A stretch of DNA of 64,000 nucleotides from Micromonospora sp. WMMD1082 (GCF_029626175.1 NZ_JARUBM010000002.1:3303001-3367000), one strand, 5' to 3'. Positions 23,679 to 34,425 are shown, numbered from the stretch's first letter. Translations and numbers: made by a program. The notes: a model not told the origin generated them from the sequence alone.

Positions 23679-25775
23679 TCAGGTGAGGCCGAGGCGATCC
23701 AGGGTCCAGGCGTTGACGAACGCCTCCTCGCGCCAGGCGTCGTAGCGTCCGCTCGGTCCGCCGTGACCCGCCTCCATCTCGGTCTTGAGCAGATAGTCAC
23801 CCTGCGGAGCGGTCGCCCGCAGGCGCGCGATCCACTTCGCCGGCTCGTGGTAGAGCACCCGCGTGTCGTTGAGGCTGGTCATCGCCAGGATCGCCGGGTA
23901 GTCCAGCGCCGCGACGTTCTCGTACGGCGTGTACGACTTCATGTACGCGTACACCTCGGGGTCTGCCAGCGGGTTGCCCCACTCCTCCCATTCGGTGACG
24001 GTCAGCGGCAGCGACGGGTCGAGGATCGTGTTGAGTGCGTCCACGAACGGCACCTGCGCGACGATGCCGGCGAAGGCGTCCGGTGCGAGGTTGGCCACCG
24101 CGCCCATCAGCAGCCCGCCGGCCGAGCCGCCCCGGGCCACCAGACGGTCCGGCGCCGTCCAGCCCGCCTTCGCCAGGTGCCGGGCGCAGGCGACGAAGTC
24201 GGTGAAGGTGTTCTTCTTGGCGAGCATCTTGCCCTGGTCGTACCAGCGGCGGCCCAGCTCGCCGCCGCCCCGCACATGGGCCACCGCGAAGATCACCCCA
24301 CGGTCCAGCAGGGACAGCCGGCCGACCGAGAACCATGGATCCATGCTCGCCTCGTACGAGCCGTAGCCGTAGATGACGCAGGGGGCGGAACCGTCGCGCG
24401 GCACGCCCCGGCGGTGGACCAGCGAGATCGGCACCTTCGTGCCGTCGTCGGCCAGCGCCCAGTCCCGATGCTGCTCGTAGTCCTCCGGCCGGTACTCCCG
24501 ACCGTCCGGCCCGGGCAGCACCGGCCGGCGGCGCAACAGCGTCATCTGGCGGGTCACCAGGTCGTAGTCGTACACCGAATCGGGGGTGACCAGCGAGGTG
24601 TAGCGCAGCCGCAGCCGCCCGGTGCGGTACTCGGGGTTGGCGTCCAGGCCGACGGTGTGCAGCGGCTCCGGGAACTCGATGTCGTGGGCGTCGCCGCCGC
24701 CGACCGGCAGCACCCGCAGCCCGGTCAGGCCGTTGCTGCGTACGGTGACGACCAGGTGGTCGGCGAAGGCGTCGACCGACTCCAGCCGGGTGCCGGGGGA
24801 GTGCTCGATCAGCGGTACCCAGTCGCCCGGGGCATCCGCAGAGGTGTACGCGAGCGCGAAGTCCTCGGCGCCGTCGTTGTGCAGGATCAGGAACCGGTGG
24901 CCGTGGTGCTCGACCGAGTATTCGACGCCCTGCCGACGCGGTGCGATCACCGCCGGCTCGCCGGTCGGGTTGCCGGCCGGGATGACCCGTACCTCGCTGG
25001 TGAGCTTGCTGGCGATGTCGATGAGGATGAACCGCTCCGAACGGGTCAGCTCGACGCCGACCCAGAACCGCTCGTCGTCCTCGGCGTGCACCACCACGTC
25101 CTCGGTGGCGGCGCTGCCGATCACGTGCCGCCAGACCCGGTGGGGCCGCCACGCCTCGTCGACGGTGACGTAGAACAGCACCGAGGCGTCGGCGGACCAG
25201 GCGGTGCCGTAGAACGTCCCCGGGATCTCGTCGGGCAGCAGTTCGCCGGTGTCGAGGTCCCTGATCCGCAGGGTGAACCGCTCGTCGCCGGAGAAGTCCG
25301 TGGAGTAGGCCAGGAAGCGCCCGTCCGGGCTGACGTCGAAGGCCCCCAGGGCGAAGAAGTCGTGCCCCTCGGCGAGCAGGTTGCCGTCGAGCAGCACGTG
25401 TTCCCCGTCGAGCGGAGCACCGTCGGAGCTGATCGGCGGCGCGGTCTCGCCGGTGCGGACCGCCCGGCGGCAGTGGACGCCGTACTGCTGGCCCTCGACG
25501 GTGCGGGTGTAGTACCAGTGCTCGCCCTTGCGGGTCGGCACGGACAGGTCGGTCTCCTGGGTACGCCGCCGGATCTCCTCGAACAGCTCCGTACGCAGCC
25601 CGGCCAGGTGTGCCGTCCGTGCCTCGGTCCAGGCGTTCTCGGCGCGGAGATAGTTGATCGTTTCCGGATCGTCCTTGGTGGCCAGCCAGGCGTACTCGTC
25701 GACGACGGTGTCGTCGTGGTGGACGCGTTCGGTGGGCACCCGGTTGGCTGCGGGAACGGGGGTCTCGGTGGTCAC
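23679..25775 (-). CDS. ptrB: Oligopeptidase B-type serine peptidase (S9A)
   Basis: The 698-residue protein has the prolyl-oligopeptidase design: an N-terminal seven-bladed propeller (about 70-410, e.g. FSGDERFTLRIRDLDTGELL) and a C-terminal alpha/beta hydrolase. The catalytic triad is visible as Ser551 (GGSAGG), Asp637 (SLNDTRV) and His671 (EAGHGG). VRGGGELGRRWYDQGKMLAKKNTFTDF is the S9A hallmark. Length and motifs favour oligopeptidase B, which cuts short peptides after Arg or Lys in the cytoplasm, over true prolyl oligopeptidase. It is divergent from the FAD oxidase at 25858 with 82 bases between. Confidence 0.9.
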   Translation of the reverse strand: MTTETPVPAANRVPTERVHHDDTVVDEYAWLATKDDPETINYLRAENAWTEARTAHLAGLRTELFEEIRRRTQETDLSVPTRKGEHWYYTRTVEGQQYGVHCRRAVRTGETAPPISSDGAPLDGEHVLLDGNLLAEGHDFFALGAFDVSPDGRFLAYSTDFSGDERFTLRIRDLDTGELLPDEIPGTFYGTAWSADASVLFYVTVDEAWRPHRVWRHVIGSAATEDVVVHAEDDERFWVGVELTRSERFILIDIASKLTSEVRVIPAGNPTGEPAVIAPRRQGVEYSVEHHGHRFLILHNDGAEDFALAYTSADAPGDWVPLIEHSPGTRLESVDAFADHLVVTVRSNGLTGLRVLPVGGGDAHDIEFPEPLHTVGLDANPEYRTGRLRLRYTSLVTPDSVYDYDLVTRQMTLLRRRPVLPGPDGREYRPEDYEQHRDWALADDGTKVPISLVHRRGVPRDGSAPCVIYGYGSYEASMDPWFSVGRLSLLDRGVIFAVAHVRGGGELGRRWYDQGKMLAKKNTFTDFVACARHLAKAGWTAPDRLVARGGSAGGLLMGAVANLAPDAFAGIVAQVPFVDALNTILDPSLPLTVTEWEEWGNPLADPEVYAYMKSYTPYENVAALDYPAILAMTSLNDTRVLYHEPAKWIARLRATAPQGDYLLKTEMEAGHGGPSGRYDAWREEAFVNAWTLDRLGLT

Positions 25776-25833
25776 GGCGCCACGTTACCGGCCTTCGCGG
25801 CCTCCGGCGCGGAGCAAATCCCTTCCCGATCGT

Positions 25834-25850
25834 TCGAACACATGTACGAT
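25834..25850 (+). promoter_or_regulatory. Near-consensus SOS box overlapping a leaderless promoter
   Basis: Positions 25834-25849 read TCGAACACATGTACGA, which differs from TCGAAC-N4-GTTCGA at one base. Its right half contains TACGAT (25845-25850), a -10-like element seven bases before the ATG at 25858. LexA bound here would cover the -10. The oligopeptidase B start on the other strand is 59 bases away and could be affected too. Confidence 0.6.
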
Positions 25851-25857
25851 CGCCGTC

Positions 25858-27204
25858 ATGGTGCCAGCCTCTTCCACCGGCGCGGCCGGTGTCCTCGACA
25901 TCGCCCGCCGGCTGACCGAGATCTGCGGTCCGCGCTTCGCCCGTCTCGCCGGCCCGGCCGACGAGGTGGCCGGGCACGCGGCCCGCTGGGTGGCGGTGCC
26001 GGGCGGCCCGCACGCCGCGGCGCAGGTGTTGCGGCTGGCCGCGCGGCATGATCTGACGGTGGTGCCCCGGGGAGCGGGCACCAAGATCGACTGGGGTGCT
26101 CCACCCGATCGGGTCGACATCATGCTCGACACCGGGCGGCTGGCGGGCATCGGCCACCAGCCGCCGGGGCGGGGCACGGCCGAGGTCGGCGCCGGCACGC
26201 CGCTGCGCGCGGTGCAGGCCACCCTGGAGCGCACCGGGCAGCGGCTCGCGCTGGACGCCCCCTCGCCCGGCGCCACCCTCGGCGGGGTGCTCGCCGCCGA
26301 CGAGGCCGGCCCGCTGCGGCACCGCCACGGGACCGCCTGTGACCAGCTCGTCGGCCTGCGCTACCTGGCCGCCGACGGCGAGCTGACCGAGGCCGGCGGC
26401 GGGGCGGCCGGGTTGGCCCAGGCGCGGCTGCTGTGCGGCTCGGAGGGGGCGCTCGGCGTGCTGGTCAGCGCGACCCTTCGGGTGCAGGCCGCGCCGGCCG
26501 CGCGGGTCTGGGTGACCCGGCCGGTGTGGACCCCGCTGGAGGTGCACGATCTGATCCGGGCGGTGCTCGCCGCCCGGCTCGACCCGGCCGCGATCGAGCT
26601 CGACCTGCCGGCCGGCACGGGATCCCGGCCGCGCGGGGACCGCCGCGCCGCGTCGATGGCGCTGCACCCGTCGATGGCCGGCCGCGCGCCGACCGGCCGG
26701 GCGGGCACCGGCTCGCTGGTGGTGCTGCTGGAGGGCGGGCCGTCCGACGTGGCGGAGCGCACCGATCGACTGGTGAGCCTCCTCGGCTCCCGGTCGACGG
26801 TCGCCCGGTCGGCGCCGCCGTGGTGGCGCAGCTATCCCTTCGCCCCGGGCGACACCGCGCTGCGGCTGGAGGTGCCGATCACCGACCTGCACGCCGCCGT
26901 CTACGCGCTGCGCGACGCGGCCGGAGAACCACTGCCGGTACGCGGCTCGGCCGGGCTCGGCGTGGTGCACGCCGCCCTGCCCGGCACGATGTCACCCGAC
27001 CGGGTGACCTCGATCCTGGCCGCGGTGCGGGGCGTCCTTCTCGCCCGGCAGGGCCGGTGCGTGGTGCTCGCCGCGCCGCCCGCGGTCCGGCGCGCCGTCG
27101 ACCTCTGGGGCGACCTGGCCGACCTGGCCCGGCTACGCGCCGCCAAGCAGCACCTCGACCCAACCCACCGCCTAGCCCCCGGCCGCCTCCCCGGCGGCCT
27201 CTAA
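25858..27204 (+). CDS. FAD-binding oxidase, GlcE-like
   Basis: The 448-residue protein has an N-terminal PCMH-type FAD-binding domain (about 40-220: VPGGPHAAAQVLRLAARHDLTVVPRGAGTKIDWG, shown here in two parts as VPGGPHAAAQVLRL and VVPRGAGTKIDWG). It then carries GTPLRAVQATLE, PGATLGGVLAADEAG and LCGSEGALGVLVSATLRV, matching glycolate oxidase subunit GlcE. The rest is a small substrate domain. No GlcD or GlcF partner is adjacent, so the electron acceptor and substrate are unknown. The start follows an SOS-like box and -10 element directly, which suggests a leaderless transcript repressed by LexA. Confidence 0.78.
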   Translation: MVPASSTGAAGVLDIARRLTEICGPRFARLAGPADEVAGHAARWVAVPGGPHAAAQVLRLAARHDLTVVPRGAGTKIDWGAPPDRVDIMLDTGRLAGIGHQPPGRGTAEVGAGTPLRAVQATLERTGQRLALDAPSPGATLGGVLAADEAGPLRHRHGTACDQLVGLRYLAADGELTEAGGGAAGLAQARLLCGSEGALGVLVSATLRVQAAPAARVWVTRPVWTPLEVHDLIRAVLAARLDPAAIELDLPAGTGSRPRGDRRAASMALHPSMAGRAPTGRAGTGSLVVLLEGGPSDVAERTDRLVSLLGSRSTVARSAPPWWRSYPFAPGDTALRLEVPITDLHAAVYALRDAAGEPLPVRGSAGLGVVHAALPGTMSPDRVTSILAAVRGVLLARQGRCVVLAAPPAVRRAVDLWGDLADLARLRAAKQHLDPTHRLAPGRLPGGL

Positions 27205-27205
27205 C

Positions 27206-27226
27206 CGCCCCCCAGATCGCGGGGCG
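27206..27226. terminator. Short GC hairpin in convergent gap
   Basis: CGCCCC (27206-27211) pairs with GGGGCG (27221-27226) around a nine-base loop. It lies between the stops of the FAD oxidase (27204) and the osaC-like gene (27237), where a bidirectional terminator would be expected. Confidence 0.35.
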
Positions 27227-27236
27227 CGGGGGTGGG

Positions 27237-29321
27237 TCAGACGGCGTCGTTGCGGAGGACGAGGATGGCGATGTCGTCGCGGGGGGCCTCGACCGAGAAG
27301 TTGATCGCGGTGGACCGTAGCCGGGCAGCCACCACGTCGGCCGAGTAGCCGGCCAGCGGCGCGGCGGCGTCCCGTAGCCGGCTCGTGCCGAACAACTCCC
27401 GGCCCCGGCGACGCTCGGTCACTCCATCGGTGTAGAAGACCAGGCAGTCACCCGGGCCGAGGGCGATCTGCGAGGTGGGCGAGGCGATCGTGTCGAGCAG
27501 GCCGAGCGCGGTGCCGCCGGTGCCGACGAAGGCGGCCGGGCCGCCGCCCGAGCGCAGCAGCACCGGCCGATCGTGCCCGGCCAGGTGCAGCCCGACGTCG
27601 AGCCGGCCGCCCTCGCCCGGCCCGACCGCCGCCAGGGCGAGCGTGCAGTAGCGGCCGGCGCCCCGCTCGACCAGCGTCTCGTTGAGCCGGCCCAGCACCT
27701 CGGGCAGCGGCTTGCCGTCACCGGCCAGCACCCGGATCACGTCCCGGACCAGCCCGGTGACCGCCGCGGCCTGCACCCCCTTGCCGGAGACGTCGCCGAT
27801 CACCACCAGCCAGCGTCCGTCCGGCAGCGGCACCACGTCGTAGAAGTCGCCACCGACGTCGGCGTCGCCGCCGGTCGGTACGTACTCGGCGGCGAACCCG
27901 ATGCCCTCCACCACCGGCAGCACCGGCGGCAACAGGGACTGTTGCAGCGTCTGCGCCACCCGGCGGCGCTCGGCGTGGATCCGGGCGTTCTCGATCGCCA
28001 GTGCCGCCCGCCGGGCCACGTCCTCCAGCACTGCGATCTCGTCCGGGTCCTGCCGGTGCCGCTGGTGCCGCCCGACGGCGAGCGTGCCGAGGCGCTGACC
28101 CCGGGCGATCAGCGGCACGGCGAAGCCCTCCATCGGCGCGCCCAGCGGCGTCCGGGTGCCGTGGCGGCTGGCCTCGCGCAGCCGGGCCTGGATCGAGTCG
28201 GGGCCGGCCTCGCGGAGGATGGCGTGCAGCTGCGGCAACATCGACTCGTCCGCGTGGCTGGCCGCCGCGAGCCGGAGCCGACCCCACTCGTCGGTGGTGT
28301 GCACCGCGCACCACTGGCCGAGCCGGGGCACCACCAGCTGCGGGATGAGCGCCATGGTCAGTTCCACGTCCAGCGACTGGGCGAGCAGTTCGCTGGCCTC
28401 GGCGAGAAAGGTCAGCCACGCCTGCCGGCGTACGTCGGCGCGGCGCAGCCGGTCGTTCTCCAGGTGCAGCGAGAGCCGCTCGGCGGTCAGCACGGCCAGC
28501 GGCTGGGCGTACGCGGTGGGCGCGGCATCCAGTTCCAGTTCCCCGGCGTACGGGCGGTGCACGGCCAACGGCACCCGGAGCAGGTCGTTGCCGGCCCGGG
28601 GCTGCCGCCCGTACCGGGCGAGCACCTGGAGACCCTGACCGTCGCCCCGGTCCAGCCGCACCACGCCCCCGGCGGCGCCGACCATCTCCGCCACCCGGGT
28701 CAGCAGGCCGGCGGCGAAGTCCGGCAGCGGGTCATCGGCGTTCGGGTCGGGGGTGGTCTGCGTCAGCGCGCTCATCTCGCTGGCGCTCGGTACCGCGGTC
28801 AGCCCGGCGCCGTCCGAGTCGCCGGCCACCGGTGGCGCCGACGGGGCCGGTCCCGCCCGGTCCGAGCCCGTCCCGTCGCCACCCGGACGATCCAGCCGGA
28901 ACCACACGCCCTTGCCGGTGGGGAGGTAGGTGGTGCCCCACCGGCTGGCAAAGTGGTCGACCAGCAGCAGCCCGCGCCCCCGTTCGGCGACCTCGGAGAT
29001 GTCGGTGGCCACATTGCGTACGCCGACGGTCAGCTCGTCGACCGGGCCGGCGGCGAAGTCGGAGACCGTCACGGTCAGCCCCGCCTGGTCGGCGGTGACC
29101 TCGATGTCCAGTTCGGTGCGGGCGTGCTCGACCGCGTTCGTGGACAGCTCCGTGGTCAACAGAAGTGCCTCGTTGAGTAGCTCGTCCAGGTTCGCCTCGG
29201 CGAGCACGGACCGGACGACGGCGCGCGCGGCGGCGGGCGTACGGCGGTCGGCGGGCAGCCGGACGCGCCGCAGGTGCTCGTCTGGGCCGACGTTCGTCGC
29301 GGGCCCCGCCTCCGCTGACAC
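27237..29321 (-). CDS. osaC: OsaC-like GHKL-GAF-PP2C partner-switching regulator
   Basis: The roughly 694-residue protein combines an RsbW-type GHKL kinase domain (about 15-150: LTTELSTNAVEHAR, VSDFAAG, ERGRGLLLVDHF), two GAF-like regions (about 210-440) and a SpoIIE-type PP2C domain (about 455-690: LQQSLLPPVLPVVEGI, VGGDFYDVVPLPDG, IGDVSGKGVQAAAV, FYTDGVTERR, RDDIAILVL). In Streptomyces coelicolor OsaC is such a protein, encoded divergently from the osaAB osmoadaptation genes and controlling a stress sigma factor. Gene order here is the same. The start at 29321 has GGAGG eight bases upstream; a GTG at 29342 is the alternative. Homology to OsaC is inferred from domains and context. Confidence 0.82.
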   Translation of the reverse strand: MSAEAGPATNVGPDEHLRRVRLPADRRTPAAARAVVRSVLAEANLDELLNEALLLTTELSTNAVEHARTELDIEVTADQAGLTVTVSDFAAGPVDELTVGVRNVATDISEVAERGRGLLLVDHFASRWGTTYLPTGKGVWFRLDRPGGDGTGSDRAGPAPSAPPVAGDSDGAGLTAVPSASEMSALTQTTPDPNADDPLPDFAAGLLTRVAEMVGAAGGVVRLDRGDGQGLQVLARYGRQPRAGNDLLRVPLAVHRPYAGELELDAAPTAYAQPLAVLTAERLSLHLENDRLRRADVRRQAWLTFLAEASELLAQSLDVELTMALIPQLVVPRLGQWCAVHTTDEWGRLRLAAASHADESMLPQLHAILREAGPDSIQARLREASRHGTRTPLGAPMEGFAVPLIARGQRLGTLAVGRHQRHRQDPDEIAVLEDVARRAALAIENARIHAERRRVAQTLQQSLLPPVLPVVEGIGFAAEYVPTGGDADVGGDFYDVVPLPDGRWLVVIGDVSGKGVQAAAVTGLVRDVIRVLAGDGKPLPEVLGRLNETLVERGAGRYCTLALAAVGPGEGGRLDVGLHLAGHDRPVLLRSGGGPAAFVGTGGTALGLLDTIASPTSQIALGPGDCLVFYTDGVTERRRGRELFGTSRLRDAAAPLAGYSADVVAARLRSTAINFSVEAPRDDIAILVLRNDAV

Positions 29322-29475
29322 CCTCGTATCCTCCACCGACACCTGTCCGGTGCCAAGCTGATCATGGTGCGCTCTTTGCCGAACGACGGTGGTCTGCCAT
29401 GGCGGTTTCGAGGTCACGGGGACAATGATGGGGTGGCCGGCGCGAGCCGGTGGACCCCGAGTTGAGCGAGGAATG

Positions 29476-32400
29476 ATGACCACGGCGAAACAGTCGGTGA
29501 CCGCGGAGGCCCCCGCCGCCGACCACGAGGCGGTCCTCACCGAGCTGGCGGAGGCGCTGCGACGGGTCCGTCGCGGCGATCTCAAGGTGCGGCTGCCCCG
29601 GCGTTCGGGCGCGGCCGGCGAGGTGGCGGACGCCTTCAACGACGTGGTGTCGCTCCAGGAGCGGCAGCATCTGGATCTGCGCCGGATCAGCCGGATCGTC
29701 GGTCGGGACGGCCGGCTGACCGAGCGTCTCGACGAGGAGGGGCTGGACGGCACCTGGGCGGAGGGCCAGCGGGCCGTCAACTCCCTGATCGACGACCTGG
29801 GTCGACCCACCACCGAGATCGCCCGGGTCATCGTGGCGGTCGCCGATGGTGATCTTTCCCAGCACATGGCACTGGAGATCGACGGCCGCCCGTTGCGCGG
29901 TGAGTACCTGCGCATCGGCCGCACCGTCAACACCATGGTCGACCAGCTCTCGTCCTTCTCCAACGAGGTGACCCGGGTGGCCCGGGAGGTGGGCACCGAG
30001 GGCAAGCTCGGCGGCCAGGCCGACGTACGCGGCGTCGCCGGCACCTGGAAGGACCTCACCGACTCGGTGAACACGATGGCGTCGAACCTGACCGGCCAGG
30101 TCCGGTCGATCTCCCAGGTGGCGACCGCGGTGGCGAAGGGCGATCTGTCGCAGAAGATCACGGTCGGCGCCCGCGGCGAGGTCGCCGAGCTGGCCGACAC
30201 GATGAACTCGCTCACCGACACGCTGCGGCTCTTCGCCGAGCAGGTGACGCGGGTGGCCCGGGAGGTGGGCACCGAGGGCAAGCTCGGTGGTCAGGCGGAG
30301 GTGCCGGGCGTCGCGGGCACCTGGAAGGACCTGACCGACAGCGTCAACTCGATGGCGTCGAACCTGACCGCCCAGGTGCGGAACATCGCCCAGGTCTCCA
30401 CGGCCGTCGCCCGGGGCGACCTGTCCCAGAAGATCACCGTGGCTGCGCAGGGCGAGATCCTGGAACTCAAGGACACCGTGAACACGATGGTGGATCAGTT
30501 GTCGTCGTTCGCCGACGAGGTGACCCGGGTGGCCCGTGAGGTAGGCACCGAGGGCAAGCTCGGCGGCCAGGCCCAGGTACGCGGGGTCTCCGGCACCTGG
30601 CGTGATCTCACCGAGAACGTCAACCAGCTCGCCGGGAACCTGACCAGCCAGGTCCGCAACATCTCCCAGGTCTCCACGGCGGTGGCGAAGGGTGACCTGT
30701 CGCAGAAGATCACCGTTGACGCCCGGGGCGAGATCCTGGAGCTGAAGTCGACGGTGAACACGATGGTGGATCAGTTGTCGTCGTTCGCCGACGAGGTGAC
30801 CCGGGTGGCCCGTGAGGTGGGCACCGAGGGCAACCTCGGCGGCCAGGCCCAGGTCAAGGGCGTCTCCGGCACGTGGCGGGATCTGACCGACAACGTGAAC
30901 TCGATGGCGTCGAACCTGACCAGCCAGGTGCGGAACATCGCCTCGGTCACCACGGCGGTGGCGAAGGGTGACCTGTCGCAGAAGATCACCGTCGACGCCC
31001 GGGGCGAGATCCTGGAGCTGAAGTCGACGGTGAACACGATGGTGGATCAGTTGTCGTCGTTCGCCGACGAGGTGACCCGGGTGGCCCGCGAGGTAGGCAC
31101 CGAGGGCAACCTCGGCGGGCAGGCACAGGTACGCGGGGTCGCCGGCACCTGGCGGGACCTCACCGACAACGTGAACTCGATGGCGTCGAACCTGACCGCC
31201 CAGGTGCGGAACATCGCCCAGGTCTCCACCGCGGTGGCGAAGGGTGACCTGTCGCAGAAGATCACGGTCGACGCGCAGGGCGAGATCCTGGAGCTGAAGT
31301 CGACGGTGAACACGATGGTGGATCAGTTGTCGTCGTTCGCCGACGAGGTGACCCGGGTGGCCCGTGAGGTGGGCACCGAGGGCAAGCTGGGCGGCCAGGC
31401 CGAGGTGAAGGGCGTCTCGGGCACGTGGCGGGATCTGACCGACAACGTGAACTCGATGGCGTCGAACCTGACCAGCCAGGTGCGGAACATCGCCTCGGTC
31501 ACCACCGCCGTGGCCAACGGCGACCTGTCGCAGAAGATCACGGTCGACGCGCAGGGCGAGATCCTGGAGCTGAAGAACACCGTGAACACGATGGTGGATC
31601 AGCTGTCGTCGTTCGCCGACGAGGTGACCCGGGTGGCCCGGGAGGTGGGCACCGAGGGCAAGCTGGGCGGTCAGGCCCAGGTCAAGGGCGTCAGCGGCAC
31701 CTGGCGGGACCTCACCGAGAACGTCAACCAGCTGGCGTCGACGCTGACCACCCAGCTGCGCGCGATCGCCCAGGTCTCGACGTCGGTCACCCGGGGCGAC
31801 CTCACCCAACGGATCGCGGTGAAGGCGCAGGGCGAGGTCGCCGAGCTGAAGGACAACATCAACCAGATGATCGTCACCCTGCGGGAGACGACCCACAAGA
31901 ACGCCGAGCAGGGTTGGCTGGACTCCAACCTCGCCCGCATCGGTGGGCTGTTGCAGGGCCAACGTGACCTCGGCGAGGTCTGCCGCATGATCATGCAGGA
32001 GGTGACCCCGCTGGTCGACGCGCAGCTCGGCGCGTTCTTCCTCGCGGACAACTCCGAGGGGGTGATGCGGCTGCGGCTCACCGCCTCGTACGGGTACGTC
32101 TCGCGGGGGCACGACGTGACCTTCGGGCCGGGCGAAGGGCTGGTCGGTCAGGCGGCGCTGTCGCGGCGCACCATCCGGGTCGGTGCGGTGCCGGACGGCC
32201 GGATCACGTTGCGCTCCGGGCTGGCCGACACACCCCCGGCCGACCTGGTCGTGCTGCCCGTCCTCTTCGAGGGCGAGCTGCTCGGCGTGATCGAGTTCGC
32301 CACCGTCACGCCCTTCTCCGAGCTGCACCTGTCGTTCCTGGAGCGGCTGGTCTCCACGATCGGTATCGCGGTCAACACCATCCAGGCGAACCGGCGTACC

Positions 32401-33846
32401 GAGGAACTGCTCGCCCAGTCGCAGCGGCTGGCGCACGAGTTGCAGGAGCAGTCGGCGGAGTTGCAGCGGACCAACGCCGAGCTGGAGGACAAGGCCAAGC
32501 TGCTGTCCGAGCAGAAGGCGAACATCGAGACCCAGAACCGGGAGATCGAACTGGCCCGGCTCGGCCTGGAGGACAAGGCGCAGCAGCTCACCCGGGCCTC
32601 GGCGTACAAGTCGGAGTTCCTGGCTAACATGAGCCACGAGCTGCGTACGCCGCTGAACTCCCTGCTGCTGCTGGCCCGGCTGCTCATGGAGAACTCGGAG
32701 CAGAACCTCACGCCGAAGCAGATCGAGTTCGCCCGTACGATCCACGGCTCCGGGTCGGACCTGCTGCGCCTGATCGACGACATCCTCGACCTGTCCAAGA
32801 TCGAGGCCGGGCGGATGGACGTGGAGCCGACCGAGGTCCGCTTCACCGAGATCTGCAACTACGTCGAGCAGGCATTCGCCCCGCAGGCCGACGACAAGGG
32901 CCTGGACTTCCAGGTACGCATCGGCAAGGACCTGCCGCTGGCGGTGGTGACCGATGCGCAGCGACTCCAGCAGGTGCTGCGCAACCTGCTGTCCAACGCC
33001 GTCAAGTTCACCGACAACGGTGCGGTGACGTTGCGCATCTCCCGGGCTCCGGAGCACGCGGTCTTCGACGTACCGGCGCTGACCAACGCCCGGCACGTGA
33101 TCGCGTTCACGGTGATCGACACCGGCATCGGCATCTCCGACGACAAGCTCTCGCTGATCTTCGAGGCGTTCCAGCAGGCGGACGGCACCACCAGCCGCCG
33201 CTACGGTGGCACCGGGCTGGGCCTGTCGATCAGCCGGGACCTGGCCCGGCTGATCGGCGGCACGATCACCGTCACCTCGGCGCCCGGCCAGGGCTCGACG
33301 TTCACCCTCTACCTGCCCGACGTGCTGGCGCCGGACGCGGTGGTGGCGCCGGCCCCGCCGTCGCCGCAGCGGGCGGGGCTGCCGTCGTCGCTGCTGATGC
33401 CGCCGGTGGAGCTGCTGCCGGAGGCTCCGGAGGCCCCGAAGACCCGCCAGTTGGACGGTTCCACCGTGCTGATCGTCGATGACGACGTGCGCAACGTCTT
33501 CGCCCTGACCAGTGCGCTCGAACTGCACGGCATGACCGTGCTCTACGCCGACAACGGCAGCGACGGGGTGCGCCTGTTGGCCGAGCACCCGGAGGTCGAT
33601 ATCGTCCTGATGGATGCGATGATGCCCGATCAGGACGGATACGAGACGACCCGGCAGATCCGGCGCAACCACCGGTTCGCCGACCTGCCGATCGTCTTCC
33701 TGACCGCCAAGGCGATGCCGGGTGACCGGGAGTCGGCGATCGCGGCCGGGGCCAGCGACTACATCACCAAGCCCGTCGACCTGGACCAGTTGATCGAGTT
33801 GATGGGCACCTGGATCAGCGGCAGCCGTACCGAGGAGGGCTCGTGA
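29476..33846 (+). CDS. osaA: OsaA-like hybrid histidine kinase with HAMP array
   Basis: This 1456-residue protein has no obvious membrane helix. After a divergent HAMP-like segment, about seven near-identical HAMP units of 92 residues follow (each with [25 protein letters not shown]). Then come a GAF domain (about 835-985), a coiled coil, HisKA (His in NMSHELRTP, about 1052), HATPase_c ([30 protein letters not shown]) and a C-terminal receiver (Asp about 1379 in VLMDAMMPD). This matches the hybrid kinase OsaA of osmotic-stress adaptation. An ATG three bases earlier is possible; AGGA lies just upstream. Its stop overlaps the osaB start, giving phosphorelay partners in one operon. Confidence 0.88.
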   Translation: MTTAKQSVTAEAPAADHEAVLTELAEALRRVRRGDLKVRLPRRSGAAGEVADAFNDVVSLQERQHLDLRRISRIVGRDGRLTERLDEEGLDGTWAEGQRAVNSLIDDLGRPTTEIARVIVAVADGDLSQHMALEIDGRPLRGEYLRIGRTVNTMVDQLSSFSNEVTRVAREVGTEGKLGGQADVRGVAGTWKDLTDSVNTMASNLTGQVRSISQVATAVAKGDLSQKITVGARGEVAELADTMNSLTDTLRLFAEQVTRVAREVGTEGKLGGQAEVPGVAGTWKDLTDSVNSMASNLTAQVRNIAQVSTAVARGDLSQKITVAAQGEILELKDTVNTMVDQLSSFADEVTRVAREVGTEGKLGGQAQVRGVSGTWRDLTENVNQLAGNLTSQVRNISQVSTAVAKGDLSQKITVDARGEILELKSTVNTMVDQLSSFADEVTRVAREVGTEGNLGGQAQVKGVSGTWRDLTDNVNSMASNLTSQVRNIASVTTAVAKGDLSQKITVDARGEILELKSTVNTMVDQLSSFADEVTRVAREVGTEGNLGGQAQVRGVAGTWRDLTDNVNSMASNLTAQVRNIAQVSTAVAKGDLSQKITVDAQGEILELKSTVNTMVDQLSSFADEVTRVAREVGTEGKLGGQAEVKGVSGTWRDLTDNVNSMASNLTSQVRNIASVTTAVANGDLSQKITVDAQGEILELKNTVNTMVDQLSSFADEVTRVAREVGTEGKLGGQAQVKGVSGTWRDLTENVNQLASTLTTQLRAIAQVSTSVTRGDLTQRIAVKAQGEVAELKDNINQMIVTLRETTHKNAEQGWLDSNLARIGGLLQGQRDLGEVCRMIMQEVTPLVDAQLGAFFLADNSEGVMRLRLTASYGYVSRGHDVTFGPGEGLVGQAALSRRTIRVGAVPDGRITLRSGLADTPPADLVVLPVLFEGELLGVIEFATVTPFSELHLSFLERLVSTIGIAVNTIQANRRTEELLAQSQRLAHELQEQSAELQRTNAELEDKAKLLSEQKANIETQNREIELARLGLEDKAQQLTRASAYKSEFLANMSHELRTPLNSLLLLARLLMENSEQNLTPKQIEFARTIHGSGSDLLRLIDDILDLSKIEAGRMDVEPTEVRFTEICNYVEQAFAPQADDKGLDFQVRIGKDLPLAVVTDAQRLQQVLRNLLSNAVKFTDNGAVTLRISRAPEHAVFDVPALTNARHVIAFTVIDTGIGISDDKLSLIFEAFQQADGTTSRRYGGTGLGLSISRDLARLIGGTITVTSAPGQGSTFTLYLPDVLAPDAVVAPAPPSPQRAGLPSSLLMPPVELLPEAPEAPKTRQLDGSTVLIVDDDVRNVFALTSALELHGMTVLYADNGSDGVRLLAEHPEVDIVLMDAMMPDQDGYETTRQIRRNHRFADLPIVFLTAKAMPGDRESAIAAGASDYITKPVDLDQLIELMGTWISGSRTEEGS
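29950..31740 (+). repeat. 276 bp tandem coding repeats (HAMP array)
   Basis: Units of 276 bases repeat in phase within the osaA-like gene. The copies starting near 30490, 30766, 31042 and 31318 are the most alike, often identical over long stretches, while outer copies diverge. The nucleotide identity exceeds what protein conservation needs, which points to recent duplication or gene conversion. Confidence 0.8.
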
Positions 33847-34403
33847 CGCAGGTGGCGAAGGCGCTGCTGGTCGATGACCGCCGGGAGAACCTGATGGCCC
33901 TGGAGGCGATCCTCCAGGGGCTGCCGGTGCAGTCGGTCGCGGTGGAGAGTGGCGAGGCGGCGCTGAAGCAGCTGCTGGTGGACGACTTCGCGGTGATCCT
34001 GCTGGACGCCCAGATGCCGGACATGGACGGCTTCGAGACGGCCAGCCACATCAAGCGGCGGGAGCGTACCCGGCACGTCCCGATCATCTTCCTGACCGCC
34101 GCCGACCGGGACGCGCAGCTGGCCCTACGCGGCTACGCGGTCGGCGCGGTCGACTACCTCACCAAGCCGTTCGACCCGTGGGTGCTGCGGGCCAAGGTCT
34201 CCGTCTTCGTGGACCTGTGGACCAAGACCCGCCAGTTGGCGGCGCAGTCGGAGATGGTGCGCGAGCGCGACGCCCAGTGGCGGTTGTTGACCGACGCCGT
34301 CGACGAGGCCACCACCCTGCTCCGCAACGCCGACGACCCGGAGTCCGTCACCCGCGCGGTAACCACCCTCGAACAGGCCCGCTGGGGCACCACCCCCGAC
34401 TAA
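33843..34403 (+). CDS. osaB: OsaB-like response regulator with coiled-coil tail
   Basis: The 186-residue protein has a receiver domain (LLVDDRRENLMALEAIL, phosphoacceptor Asp55 in VILLDAQMPD, conserved Lys in YLTKPFDP). About 60 residues of coiled coil follow (TRQLAAQSEMVRERDAQWRLL). No DNA-binding domain is present, so the output is through protein contact. This is the architecture of OsaB, the osmotic-stress regulator. The GTG at 33843 overlaps the osaA stop. It should be phosphorylated by the kinase upstream. Confidence 0.88.
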   Translation: MTQVAKALLVDDRRENLMALEAILQGLPVQSVAVESGEAALKQLLVDDFAVILLDAQMPDMDGFETASHIKRRERTRHVPIIFLTAADRDAQLALRGYAVGAVDYLTKPFDPWVLRAKVSVFVDLWTKTRQLAAQSEMVRERDAQWRLLTDAVDEATTLLRNADDPESVTRAVTTLEQARWGTTPD

Positions 34404-34425
34404 CCCCCACCCCACCCCTCGCACC

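Noticed and set aside
29950..31740. Regular repeats suggesting a CRISPR array
   Set aside because: The units are 276 bases, in frame and encode HAMP domains; there are no unique spacers.
29362..33672. Very long antisense open frames opposite the HAMP kinase
   Set aside because: They are a by-product of high GC and the repeats; the composition is Arg/Leu/His/Gly-rich, and the plus strand has clear domains.
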